Assembly: GCF_001581005.1 (NCBI RefSeq) | Contig: NZ_LHZV01000053.1 | Coordinates: 1 to 64,000 of the forward strand | DNA: 64,000 nucleotides | Direction: 5' to 3' | Source: Acetobacter orleanensis | GTDB lineage: Bacteria > Pseudomonadota > Alphaproteobacteria > Acetobacterales > Acetobacteraceae | Shown here: one piece after another, positions 9,710 through 17,768 of the stretch | Numbering within the stretch: the stretch's first letter is position 1 | Layout: each line of letters opens with the position of its first letter | Program-made: the position numbers and the translations under genes | Notes under the pieces: model-generated | Databases searched by the model: none | The model's input: the letters and a program-made list of their open reading frames with translations, nothing else | What the model was told of the DNA's origin: nothing

Positions 9710-10983
9710 GTGCAATCACACAAGATCGATCAGGCACGCTGGCTCCGTTCGGCGCACGTCTGGACGGGCTGACAGACTCAGTGCGCAAGGCTGCGATAGG
9801 CGCTTTGCACAAAAGCGGACTGCCTGACCGCCGCGTTGAGGAATGGCGCTATACCAGCCTCCGTTTTCTTGCGGAAACCCCGCTGGCGGCTCCGGCTGAT
9901 ATTTACGATGTCGCACAGGTGCAGGCGCAGCTTGAAAATCTCGGGCTGAGCACTGGCCCACTGGCAGATTTGCCGCGTCTGGTGTTCGTTAACGGACGCT
10001 ATGCCGAGGCATTTTCCGTGCCGCCAGCGGACGTCGAGGTGTCTTTCTTTGCAAAGACCCAGACATTCGGCACGCTGTCCTGCCCGGACCGTGATCCGCT
10101 GACAGCCCTGAATGCTGCTCTGGCAACCGATGGTGCGCAACTGCACGTGCCTGCTGGCAAGAAAGCCGGTCATGTCCTGCTGGTCTCCCTCGGCCAGACG
10201 GATGCGTCCGTCTCCTTTCACCCGCGTCATTCCGTGACGCTGGAGGAGGGCGCGGAACTGACCCTTATTAGCATTCAGGCCGGGCAGGGGCGGTATCTGC
10301 ATAATCCCGTGCTGGAAATCAGCGTAGCGGCACAGGCCAACCTGCGGCATGTCACGCTTCAGGCAGAGGGGCAGGACGCGGCCTGCCTCGCCACCACCTA
10401 CGCACAGGTGGCAGAGCGCGGCACGTATGACAGCTTTGTGCTGGGTCTGGGTGGCGCGCTATCGCGGCAGGAAATTCATGCCCGGCTGGCCGCCCCCTTT
10501 GCGATTGTGCATGTGAATGGCGCACAGATGCTGGGCAGCCGTCAGATTGGTGACGTGACCAGCGTGATCACACATGCAGCGCCGGATTGTACGTCCCGCC
10601 AGACCGTGCGGAATGTGCTGGATGGTCATGCGCGCGGTGTCTTTCAGGGTAAGGTCTATGTGGACCGGGTCGCCCAGAAGACAGATGGCTACCAGATGAA
10701 TCAGGCGCTTCTACTCTCCGAAAACGCGGAAATTGACGCCAAGCCCGAGCTGGAAATTTACGCGGATGACGTAAAATGCAGCCACGGCGCAACGGTTGGC
10801 GCGTTGGATGAAGACCAGCTTTTCTATCTGCGCAGCCGTGGTGTGCCAGATGCGGAAGCGCGCCAGATTCTTATCCATGCCTTTCTGGATGAAGCGCTGG
10901 GTCTGATTGAGGATGAGACCGCCCGCACCCTGTGCACGCAGATGCTGGCCCGGTCTTTTCCCGTTGCAGGAGAGAACGCATGA
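9706..10983 (+). CDS. sufD: Fe-S cluster assembly protein SufD
   Basis: 425 residues, the SufB paralogue of the SufBC2D complex. The conserved C-terminal SufBD half includes CSHGATVGALDEDQLFYLRSRG, within which the His is a known functional position in SufD. The GTG start at 9706 overlaps the sufC stop (GTGA), and the stop overlaps the sufS ATG (ATGA). The N-terminal region contains the RRVEEWRYTSLR segment typical of SufD. Confidence 0.95.
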   Translation: MSAITQDRSGTLAPFGARLDGLTDSVRKAAIGALHKSGLPDRRVEEWRYTSLRFLAETPLAAPADIYDVAQVQAQLENLGLSTGPLADLPRLVFVNGRYAEAFSVPPADVEVSFFAKTQTFGTLSCPDRDPLTALNAALATDGAQLHVPAGKKAGHVLLVSLGQTDASVSFHPRHSVTLEEGAELTLISIQAGQGRYLHNPVLEISVAAQANLRHVTLQAEGQDAACLATTYAQVAERGTYDSFVLGLGGALSRQEIHARLAAPFAIVHVNGAQMLGSRQIGDVTSVITHAAPDCTSRQTVRNVLDGHARGVFQGKVYVDRVAQKTDGYQMNQALLLSENAEIDAKPELEIYADDVKCSHGATVGALDEDQLFYLRSRGVPDAEARQILIHAFLDEALGLIEDETARTLCTQMLARSFPVAGENA

Positions 10984-12233
10984 CATCAGTCTCTATGCAG
11001 GACAAAATCCGGCAGGATCTGGATGTTGCAGCCATTCGCAAGCAATTTCCTATCCTCTCGCAAAAAGTGCATGACCGTCCGCTGGTTTTTCTGGATAGCG
11101 CGGCATCCGCCCAAAAGCCGGATGCGGTGATTGACGCCATGGCAGAGACCATGCGCACCCAGTACGCCAACATCCATCGTGGCCTGTATTGGATGAGTGA
11201 GCGCACGACAGAAGCGTATGAGGCCGTGCGCGATCAGGTGGCGCAGTTCCTGAACGCGCCGTCTCGTGACGAAATTATCTTCACGCGCAACAGCACGGAA
11301 GCCATCAATCTGGTGGCGCATTCCTTCGGCTCCCTACTCAAACCCGGACAGGCTGTGGTGATTTCCGAATTGGAACACCATGCAAATCTGATCCCATGGC
11401 AGATGCTGCGGGACCGCGTGGGGATAGAGCTGCGCGTGGCTCCCATTACGGATGCCGGGGATATTGACCTTGAGGCTCTGCAAGGCCTGCTGGCAGATGG
11501 GAAGGTGGCGCTGGTTGCCGTCACCCATATGTCCAACGTGCTTGGGGCGATAACCCCTGCCAGAACCATTGCCGATATGGCACATGCGGCAGGCGCGCAG
11601 GTTCTGTTTGATGGCAGCCAGTCTGTGGTGCATCGTAAAACGGACGTGCAGGCGCTGGGGGCGGATTTTTACACCTTTACCGGCCACAAACTCTATGGTC
11701 CGACGGGCATTGGCGTGCTCTGGGCTCGTAAGGATTTGCTGGAGGCCATGCCCCCATTTCTTGGTGGTGGAGATATGATCTCCACGGTCTCGTTTGAAAA
11801 ATCCACATGGGCCAATGTGCCGCACAAGTTTGAAGCGGGGACTCCGGCCATTATCGAGACTATCGGTCTTGGCGCCGCTATCTCATGGATTGAGACCATC
11901 GGGTTTGATGCCATTACCGCGCATGAGGCTGCTCTGACGACCTATGGGCTGAAGCGTCTGGCCGATGTGCCGGGCCTCAAGATTGTGGGGCAGCCCAAAG
12001 AGCGCGGCGGGGTGATTTCCTTCACCATGGACGATGTCCACCCGCATGATATTGCGACTTTGCTGGACCGTAACGGGATTGCCGTGCGCGCCGGGCATCA
12101 TTGCGCGGAACCGCTTATGCGGCGCCTTGGGCTGAGTGCTACGGCCCGAGCCAGTTTTGGTGTTTACACACTGCCGGAAGAGATTGACACGCTGGCGGAT
12201 ACGCTGGTGCGCATCCGGAACTTCTTTGTGTGA
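10980..12233 (+). CDS. sufS: Cysteine desulfurase SufS
   Basis: 417 residues from the ATG at 10980, which is preceded by GCAGGAGAG and overlaps the sufD stop by four bases. SufS is a PLP enzyme that takes sulfur from L-cysteine for Fe-S assembly. The PLP lysine lies in FTGHKLYGPTG, and the active-site cysteine in RAGHHCAEPLM, the group II desulfurase pattern. The partner SufU is encoded next, and no sufE is seen in the operon. Confidence 0.96.
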   Translation: MTSVSMQDKIRQDLDVAAIRKQFPILSQKVHDRPLVFLDSAASAQKPDAVIDAMAETMRTQYANIHRGLYWMSERTTEAYEAVRDQVAQFLNAPSRDEIIFTRNSTEAINLVAHSFGSLLKPGQAVVISELEHHANLIPWQMLRDRVGIELRVAPITDAGDIDLEALQGLLADGKVALVAVTHMSNVLGAITPARTIADMAHAAGAQVLFDGSQSVVHRKTDVQALGADFYTFTGHKLYGPTGIGVLWARKDLLEAMPPFLGGGDMISTVSFEKSTWANVPHKFEAGTPAIIETIGLGAAISWIETIGFDAITAHEAALTTYGLKRLADVPGLKIVGQPKERGGVISFTMDDVHPHDIATLLDRNGIAVRAGHHCAEPLMRRLGLSATARASFGVYTLPEEIDTLADTLVRIRNFFV

Positions 12234-12688
12234 ACAGCATAGCGGACAGCGGCGCATTATATGATCGGCTGATTGTCGAGCGCGCCCGCACCCCTCAATA
12301 TGCTGGTCGGCTTGAACAGGCTGACGCACAGGGTGAGGGGAAAAATCCGCTGTGCGGAGACAAGACCCGGGTAGATATTGTGATGGCGGATACCCATATC
12401 CGTGACATCAGACATCACACCCGTGGCTGCGCCATCTGTCTTGCCGCAGCCGATTTGATGGCTGAGCGCGTGACAGGGCGGACCGTCGCTCAGGCGCAGG
12501 AACTCAGCCAGAAATTTTCCGCTATGCTGGTGGGTGAACCTGCCAGCACACCGGAGACTACGACAGATACAACCGCACTGGGGCCGCTGGAAGCATTCGC
12601 CCCGCTGCGTGCGCACCGGGCCAGAATTCGGTGTGCGGAATTGCCTTGGGTTGCTTTGAAGGAGGCCCTTTCTCATGTCGCTGTCTGA
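12230..12688 (+). CDS. sufU: SufU-type sulfur acceptor/scaffold protein
   Basis: 152 residues with a GTG start that overlaps the sufS stop (GTGA). The IscU/SufU-fold features are the first cysteine in NPLCGDKTRVD, the second in TRGCAICLAAADLM, and a third in IRCAELPW near the C-terminus. The insertion between the second and third cysteines is typical of SufU, which in Firmicutes accepts sulfur from SufS via a zinc-assisted transfer. A Pro/Thr-rich spacer at about 105-120 is less usual. Its reading end overlaps the sufT start by 14 bases. Confidence 0.88.
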   Translation: MNSIADSGALYDRLIVERARTPQYAGRLEQADAQGEGKNPLCGDKTRVDIVMADTHIRDIRHHTRGCAICLAAADLMAERVTGRTVAQAQELSQKFSAMLVGEPASTPETTTDTTALGPLEAFAPLRAHRARIRCAELPWVALKEALSHVAV

Positions 12689-13277
12689 AAAGGTGCATGC
12701 TCCTGAAATGCAGGAACAGGATACAACAGAGCAGATGACCACAACCGACATCCTGCACGCTGATGCGCCGCAGGCAGAGGCTGAAACCGCCCGGTTTGAA
12801 AGCTGGACGCCGGACGCCGATGATGCTGCGTCTGCCAGTGCCAGTGCCAGTGCCAGTGCCAGTGCCAGTGCCAGTGCCAGTGCGGCTACGGCGGAGGGCA
12901 CCGATCATGCCGTGGCAGAAGCGGATACGGGTGCGACTTCAGCATCCGTGGCTGCGGGCAACGAGGCGACTGGCGCGGTTTCGGAAGACGCCGTGATTGA
13001 AGCCATCGCAACGGTTCATGACCCGGAAATTCCGGTGAATATTTATGAACTCGGCCTGATCTATGCAATTGATCTGTATGATGATGGCCGGGTGAAAATC
13101 GAAATGACCCTCACGGCCCCTAACTGCCCCAGCGCGCAGGAACTGCCGGTGCAGGTTAAAGAGGCCGTGGAGAAAGTTTCTGGCGTGGCCTCAGCACAGG
13201 TCGAGGTGGTGTGGGATCCGCCATGGGATATGTCCCGCATGAGTGATGAAGCCCGCCTTGCCCTGAATATGTTTTAA
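12675..13277 (+). CDS. sufT: SufT / MIP18-family Fe-S maturation protein with (Ala-Ser)n linker
   Basis: 200 residues. The C-terminal 100 residues are a DUF59/MIP18 domain: IATVHDPEIPVNIYELGLIY, then TAPNCPSAQELP with the conserved Cys, then VVWDPPWDMSRMS. SufT proteins help deliver Fe-S clusters to client enzymes. The first 100 residues are acidic and low-complexity, and carry an Ala-Ser run encoded by the hexanucleotide tract at 12834-12881. GAAGGAGG lies ten bases before the ATG. The linker is much longer than in ordinary SufT proteins of about 110-180 residues. Confidence 0.9.
   Translation: MSLSEKVHAPEMQEQDTTEQMTTTDILHADAPQAEAETARFESWTPDADDAASASASASASASASASASAATAEGTDHAVAEADTGATSASVAAGNEATGAVSEDAVIEAIATVHDPEIPVNIYELGLIYAIDLYDDGRVKIEMTLTAPNCPSAQELPVQVKEAVEKVSGVASAQVEVVWDPPWDMSRMSDEARLALNMF
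12834..12881 (+). repeat. Hexanucleotide tract (GCCAGT)8 inside sufT
   Basis: Eight perfect tandem copies of GCCAGT encode alternating Ala-Ser residues in the linker before the MIP18 domain. Because the unit is six bases, copy number changes would alter linker length by two residues without shifting the frame. Confidence 0.95.
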
Positions 13278-13293
13278 GTGAAAGGACGGACCG

Positions 13294-13662
13294 ATGTCTC
13301 AGACTAGTGTTGTGCCGCCCACAAAAAATGCGTTGCCCCCGTTAATGCGCCTTTCGGACGCCGCGGCGGAACGGCTTGAGCATTTGTATAAGACGGCTCA
13401 TGCCGGGCACGTGCTGCGCATCAGCGTGACAACCAAAGGCTGCTCCGGCAAAGCCTACGATATGCAGTTTGTGGAAACCCCTCTGGATGGGGACGAAGTC
13501 GTCTCAGATAAAGGGGTGACGCTGCTGGTGGACCGTAAGGCCACCCTGTTCCTGATCGGCACGCAGATGGACTATCATCAGACGGAACTTGAGGAAGGGT
13601 TTGTTTTCCTCAACCCGAATGAGAAAGGCCGGTGCGGCTGCGGCGAGAGCTTTCATGTTTGA
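13294..13662 (+). CDS. sufA: A-type Fe-S carrier (SufA/HesB family)
   Basis: 122 residues. A-type carriers move Fe-S clusters from the scaffold to targets. The three conserved cysteines are visible: one in TTKGCSGKAYD and two in GRCGCGESF at the C-terminus. The ATG follows AAAGGAC. It is the last gene of the suf operon, and its 3' end overlaps the 3' end of the convergent rRNA methyltransferase gene by 53 bases. SufA, IscA and ErpA cannot be told apart by sequence alone; the operon context favours SufA. Confidence 0.92.
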   Translation: MSQTSVVPPTKNALPPLMRLSDAAAERLEHLYKTAHAGHVLRISVTTKGCSGKAYDMQFVETPLDGDEVVSDKGVTLLVDRKATLFLIGTQMDYHQTELEEGFVFLNPNEKGRCGCGESFHV

Positions 13663-14938
13663 AGCTGCAAACAGCCTCGACCTCGGTTGACCACAGGAAC
13701 TGGTCGATCACTGTCACGCTGTTCAGGCGATAGCCTGCGGCGTGCAGGGCTGCGGCGTCTTTTGTTAAAGCAGCAGGGTTACAACTGACATAAATCACGT
13801 TGCGCGGTTTGCCGAGGGTAAGCTGCGCCATTTGCAGTTTTGCTCCGGCATGGGGCGGGTCCAGCACCACGCATCCGGCCTGAGCAAGTTCCTTCGCCAT
13901 AATAGGCTGACGGTTCAGGTCCCGGCAGGCGACTTCCAGCCGGGTGCCGCCAGCCGCATTTTTCAGGGCTGTTGCCGCAGGTTGATACCCTTCATAGGCT
14001 AGAACCCGCGCGCGGGTGGCCAGCGGGAAGCTGAGCGTGCCGCAGCCAGCATAAAGCTCAATGACAATATCACGCTTGTTTAGCTTGGGGAGCGCATCCA
14101 GCACCGCCTGCTGAATGAGCGATTCGCTCTCGGCTGTCGCCTGAAAGAAAGCGCCCGTTGGCGGGCTGACTGTAAACCCGGCCAGCGTATGCTGCACGCT
14201 GCGCGTCTGCGCCGCTGTTTCCGGCAGACCTTGCTCGCCCTGTCTTTGCCAGCAGATACGGGGAATGTTCTGTTCTGCTGATAACGCCGCGAGTCTGGCG
14301 CGGTCCACGGTGGAAAGCGGGCCATCCGTTACCAGAAGAATATCTAGCCCCGATTCGAGCAGATTGATCCGCAGATCGCCAGCCCGATACAGCCCTTCCA
14401 GACTTCTGAGCGTCTGCCGCAGTGCTGGCAGACAGTCCATAATGGCAGGGTGCAGAACAGGGCAGGTTGTCAGGTCAACACTCTCCGTGCTGCCACGCGC
14501 ATGGAGACCCAGCAGAATATCTTTGCCATTTCTGCGCACGGCCAAATCTGCCCGGCGGCGACTATGCGGAGGAACCTGAAAGGCCTGCGGCTGTGGCAGG
14601 TCGGAAAACCCGGCTTTTTTCAGGGCGGCCATAACCCGGTCTGTTTTCCAGACAAGCAAAGCCGCGCGGTCCATGTGCTGAAGCGTGCAGCCGCCACACG
14701 TGCCGAATAGCGGGCAGGGTGGCTCGGTTCTGTCTGGAGAAGCAGTGAGAATTTCCTTGGCAATCCACTTGCCGGAGGCGGTGCGTTCTGCCTCTACCCG
14801 CTCACCGGGCAAGGTGTAGGGGATGTGCAGCGTCTGGCCATCTGCCAGAACGGCTGCTCCATCTCCCTGTGCGCCAAGATAGGTAATTGTTACATCGCGA
14901 AGGTCTGAAGCGTGCTGCTCCGGGGGGTGAGCTGTCAC
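13610..14938 (-). CDS. rlmD: TrmA/RlmD-family 23S rRNA (uracil-5-)-methyltransferase
   Basis: 442 residues with a GTG start overlapping the helicase stop by four bases. These SAM-dependent enzymes form 5-methyluridine in RNA. A TRAM-like domain covers about 10-65. Fe-S cluster cysteines are seen in CPLFGTCGGCTLQH, with another in TTCPVLHP. The methyltransferase core has IELYAGCGTLSFPL, the catalytic Cys in YVSCNPAALTKD, and STEVEAVCSF at the family's usual end. Another 16 or so residues follow and are encoded in the overlap with sufA. RlmD/RumA type is favoured by the Fe-S motif; RlmC is not excluded. Confidence 0.85.
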   Translation of the reverse strand: MTAHPPEQHASDLRDVTITYLGAQGDGAAVLADGQTLHIPYTLPGERVEAERTASGKWIAKEILTASPDRTEPPCPLFGTCGGCTLQHMDRAALLVWKTDRVMAALKKAGFSDLPQPQAFQVPPHSRRRADLAVRRNGKDILLGLHARGSTESVDLTTCPVLHPAIMDCLPALRQTLRSLEGLYRAGDLRINLLESGLDILLVTDGPLSTVDRARLAALSAEQNIPRICWQRQGEQGLPETAAQTRSVQHTLAGFTVSPPTGAFFQATAESESLIQQAVLDALPKLNKRDIVIELYAGCGTLSFPLATRARVLAYEGYQPAATALKNAAGGTRLEVACRDLNRQPIMAKELAQAGCVVLDPPHAGAKLQMAQLTLGKPRNVIYVSCNPAALTKDAAALHAAGYRLNSVTVIDQFLWSTEVEAVCSFKHESSRRSRTGLSHSG

Positions 14939-16980
14939 GTTGAGTGCTTTGCGGCCTCTTCTTCAGATACAGAAACATCTGCGGTCGGTACGGGCAAATC
15001 CGCCAGATTGGTTGTGCGGCGCGGCAACTGCATGAAGGCAGGCATGGAATTACCGAACCCGACGACATCACCAGCAGGCATAGGCGCCACTTCATCCCGG
15101 CGAGGCGGACGGCCCTGTGCACGGCGCGTATCCTGCTGCGCAGCAGGTGCAGGTGCAGGTGCAGGTGCTGCGGGAGCGGGAGCCGGAGCTGGTTTTGGTG
15201 CGGCAGGTTTATGCTGCTGCGAGGCATTGGCCGTTTTCTCGCCACGTCCACCATTCTGGTTTTTCGAAGCGGGTTTGTCTTTGCGTCGGCCATGAGCCGG
15301 ACGCTTTTCGTCCGACCAGTCCAGTTGCTCAATACCGGCAAACTCCAGACGCGGAATTGTTTTGCCGGTCAGAGTCTCAATGGCGTCAGCCAGATTTTTG
15401 TCGTACGGAGTCGCCAGACTGTACGCGTGGCCTTCCTTCCCAGCGCGGCCTGTGCGGCCAATGCGGTGGACATAATCTTCCGCGTGGAAGGGGAGGTCGA
15501 AATTGAAGACGTGCGAGAGACCGCCAATATCAATGCCGCGGGCTGCCACGTCGGAGCAGACCAGAATTTTCAGCTCGCCATTCTTGAATTTTTCAAGCGT
15601 TGCGAACCGGACAGACTGCGGCAGGTCACCATGCAGCGCGCCGACTGAAAATCCATGCTTTTGCAGGGATTGCATCAGCACATCGACATCCCGCTTGCGG
15701 TTACAGAACACAATGGCGTTCTGCAGTGTGGGGTCACGCAGCAGCTTGCGGAGTGTGTCACGCTTGCTGTGCTCATCCACAATCACCAGACCAGTGGTAA
15801 TGGTTGTAGCCACGGAGGACGCACGGCTGACCGTGATTTCCTTGGGAGTCCTCAGGAATGCATCAGCTAGATGCCGGATGGCAGGAGCCATGGTGGCAGA
15901 GAAGAAAAGTGTCTGGCGGTTAACAGGCAGCAGGCCGACAATTTTTTCAATGTCAGGAATGAAGCCCATGTCCAGCATGCGGTCGGCTTCATCTATCACC
16001 AGAATACGCGTCTGGGTCAGCAGCAGCCCGCCACGCTCAAACAGATCCAGCAGGCGACCGGGCGTTGCAATCAGCACGTCCACGCCGCGGTTCAATACTT
16101 CTTTCTGGTCCGCCATGCTCTCGCCGCCAATCAGCAGAGCATGGGTCAGTTTGAGATGTTTGCCGTAATTGACGAAATTTTCAGCAACCTGAAGGGCCAG
16201 TTCCCGCGTTGGTTCCAGAATCAGGGAGCGCGGCATACGGGCTCTGGCTCGTGAGCCAGATAAAATTTCCAGCATGGGCAGCGTGAAGGATGCCGTCTTG
16301 CCGGTGCCGGTCTGCGCCACACCCAGCACATCTTTCGCCATCAGAATGGCGGGGATGGCCTGTTCCTGAATGGGGGTGGGGTGGATATAGCCCATTTCCG
16401 TCACGGCGCGCAGGATCGGCTCGGAAAGGTGCAGGTCAGCAAATGTCGCTTTGGAATCGACTTCTACCACCAGTTCTTTTTCCGGTGCCGGGCTTACGGC
16501 TGCGCTATCTTTAGCCGGTGCGTCTGCTACGGGCGCCACGGCTACAGGCTCAGCGGGCGCGGGTGGCTCAACGGATTCTGTTTTGGCCGTCAGCGGTTCA
16601 GCGGCTGGCGTCTCAGAGTCTGTCGCGTTTTCGGTTGGGGCCGGAGCAGCTTTAGTCGTAGCCTTTTTGGTTGGCTTTTTGGCAGGGGCGGCACGGCGGC
16701 GTTTCGGCTTGGGAGCCTCTTCCGCCACGGCTGCGTCTTCACTTGCGGGCTCGGTGGGAGCCTGTTTCGTTGAGACCTCTTCCGGAGCAGCGTCTGTCGG
16801 TTCAGCAGCCTTGCGCCGCCGCCGTACAGGTTTTTTAGGTGGCACTGCCTGTTCGGCAGGGGCAACCTCAAGCGCTTCCGCACCCGTCTCCGTTGCAGCT
16901 GTGTCTACAGCCGTGGCTGCCGTTTTTGTACGGCTGCGCGTCGTGGTCTTGCGGGGGCGGGTGGGCGTTTTGGCTATCAA
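14935..16980 (-). CDS. DEAD-box RNA helicase, RhlE-like, with long basic/acidic tails
   Basis: 681 residues. The helicase core at about 185-560 has the Q motif PTPIQEQAIP, AQTGTGKT (motif I), PTRELALQ (Ia), TPGRLLD (Ib), DEAD (II), SAT (III), VFCNRKRDVD (IV), and ARGIDIGG with HRIGRTGRAG (V-VI). It probably remodels RNA or ribosome precursors. The N-terminal 180 residues are an Ala/Lys/Arg/Pro-rich tail resembling histone-H1-like regions, and the C-terminal tail is rich in Ala-Pro. No ATG exists at the frame start: TTG at 16980 with GAGAG upstream is the best start, and a stop lies seven codons further upstream. It is followed directly by the rRNA methyltransferase. Confidence 0.9.
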   Translation of the reverse strand: MIAKTPTRPRKTTTRSRTKTAATAVDTAATETGAEALEVAPAEQAVPPKKPVRRRRKAAEPTDAAPEEVSTKQAPTEPASEDAAVAEEAPKPKRRRAAPAKKPTKKATTKAAPAPTENATDSETPAAEPLTAKTESVEPPAPAEPVAVAPVADAPAKDSAAVSPAPEKELVVEVDSKATFADLHLSEPILRAVTEMGYIHPTPIQEQAIPAILMAKDVLGVAQTGTGKTASFTLPMLEILSGSRARARMPRSLILEPTRELALQVAENFVNYGKHLKLTHALLIGGESMADQKEVLNRGVDVLIATPGRLLDLFERGGLLLTQTRILVIDEADRMLDMGFIPDIEKIVGLLPVNRQTLFFSATMAPAIRHLADAFLRTPKEITVSRASSVATTITTGLVIVDEHSKRDTLRKLLRDPTLQNAIVFCNRKRDVDVLMQSLQKHGFSVGALHGDLPQSVRFATLEKFKNGELKILVCSDVAARGIDIGGLSHVFNFDLPFHAEDYVHRIGRTGRAGKEGHAYSLATPYDKNLADAIETLTGKTIPRLEFAGIEQLDWSDEKRPAHGRRKDKPASKNQNGGRGEKTANASQQHKPAAPKPAPAPAPAAPAPAPAPAAQQDTRRAQGRPPRRDEVAPMPAGDVVGFGNSMPAFMQLPRRTTNLADLPVPTADVSVSEEEAAKHST
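15143..15166 (-). repeat. Hexanucleotide tract (GCAGGT)4 in the helicase gene
   Basis: Four perfect copies on the plus strand encode Ala-Pro dipeptides on the minus strand, in the C-terminal linker of the helicase. Like the tract in sufT, it is frame-preserving. Degenerate Ala-Pro coding continues beside it, suggesting a decayed longer array. Confidence 0.85.
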
Positions 16981-17150
16981 TATGCTCTCGGAGATACTTC
17001 AGTCGTTACACTAGGAATGGACCGACTGGCCCTGATTTTTCCATGCTCCGGAAGCCGGAGAAGGGAGAGAAGCTGAAGCCGGTCAGGCGCTTGCTGCGAT
17101 TAAAGGCATTTGCCGCCGGAATCAAGCTTTCCCCATCTTTACGCCTTATT

Positions 17151-17606
17151 TTACAGGAACGGGTGGCCCAGTGATGCAGCCAGCACGGCAATCACACCCA
17201 GCGCCATGATAACAAGGATCTGGTTGCGGATCGAGTCGAACAGGGCAGGCTGCGGACGGATGGCGCGGCGTGCTTTCTGGAACGGCCCGGTAAGCACCCG
17301 CACATACAGAGCAGCCATGATCAAACCGACAAGCTGCATGAGGTTGGTGGTCCACGGCGCCTGCGCAAAGCCGCCTTCATGAATGATCATCAGCCAGCCG
17401 GTAATCAGGGCTGTGGGGATGACATGCATCAGTACCCGGAAAAAGCGACCTAGAGATTGCAGTTGCACGGAATTGCGCTGTGTCGCGTCCAGCAGGGAGA
17501 GACTTTTGCGCATGATAATGGCGGCGTAGGCCGTGCCACCAACCCAGAACATGACGCTGATAATATGCAGAGCGAGGATGACGCTCCAGAGAATGGAATG
17601 AGGCAT
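17151..17606 (-). CDS. CopD/HemJ-like small integral membrane protein
   Basis: 151 residues with four predicted membrane helices (about 5-28, 55-75, 83-105, 128-148). The first helix carries ILALHIISVMFWVGGTAY, with the His and Trp-Val-Gly-Gly pattern seen in CopD-type copper-resistance and related heme-binding membrane proteins. A role in metal or redox chemistry of the inner membrane is possible, but no substrate can be assigned. It is transcribed divergently from nnrDE, with 162 bases between the two starts. Confidence 0.55.
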   Translation of the reverse strand: MPHSILWSVILALHIISVMFWVGGTAYAAIIMRKSLSLLDATQRNSVQLQSLGRFFRVLMHVIPTALITGWLMIIHEGGFAQAPWTTNLMQLVGLIMAALYVRVLTGPFQKARRAIRPQPALFDSIRNQILVIMALGVIAVLAASLGHPFL

Positions 17607-17768
17607 GCAGACTCCGCTCGATAAAAACTGAATTCAAAAACAGAAACGGCAGCCTCAGGCTGCTGTAACTGCGCCAGACACGCTGTCTGATTGCCAAGGG
17701 GAGGGCCGGGGTGCAAGTCAGTTATTCTTCCGGCAGTCTTCTGGCTCCCTTCCTTTAGGAGGATCTCC

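Noticed and set aside
12834-12881. Repeat array considered as a CRISPR-like element
   Set aside because: Units are contiguous six-base copies without spacers and lie in a coding frame.
16981-17150. Small dyad CTCCGG-AAG-CCGGAG downstream of the CopD-like gene as terminator
   Set aside because: The stem is only six bases, is about 90 bases from the stop, and has no U-tract.
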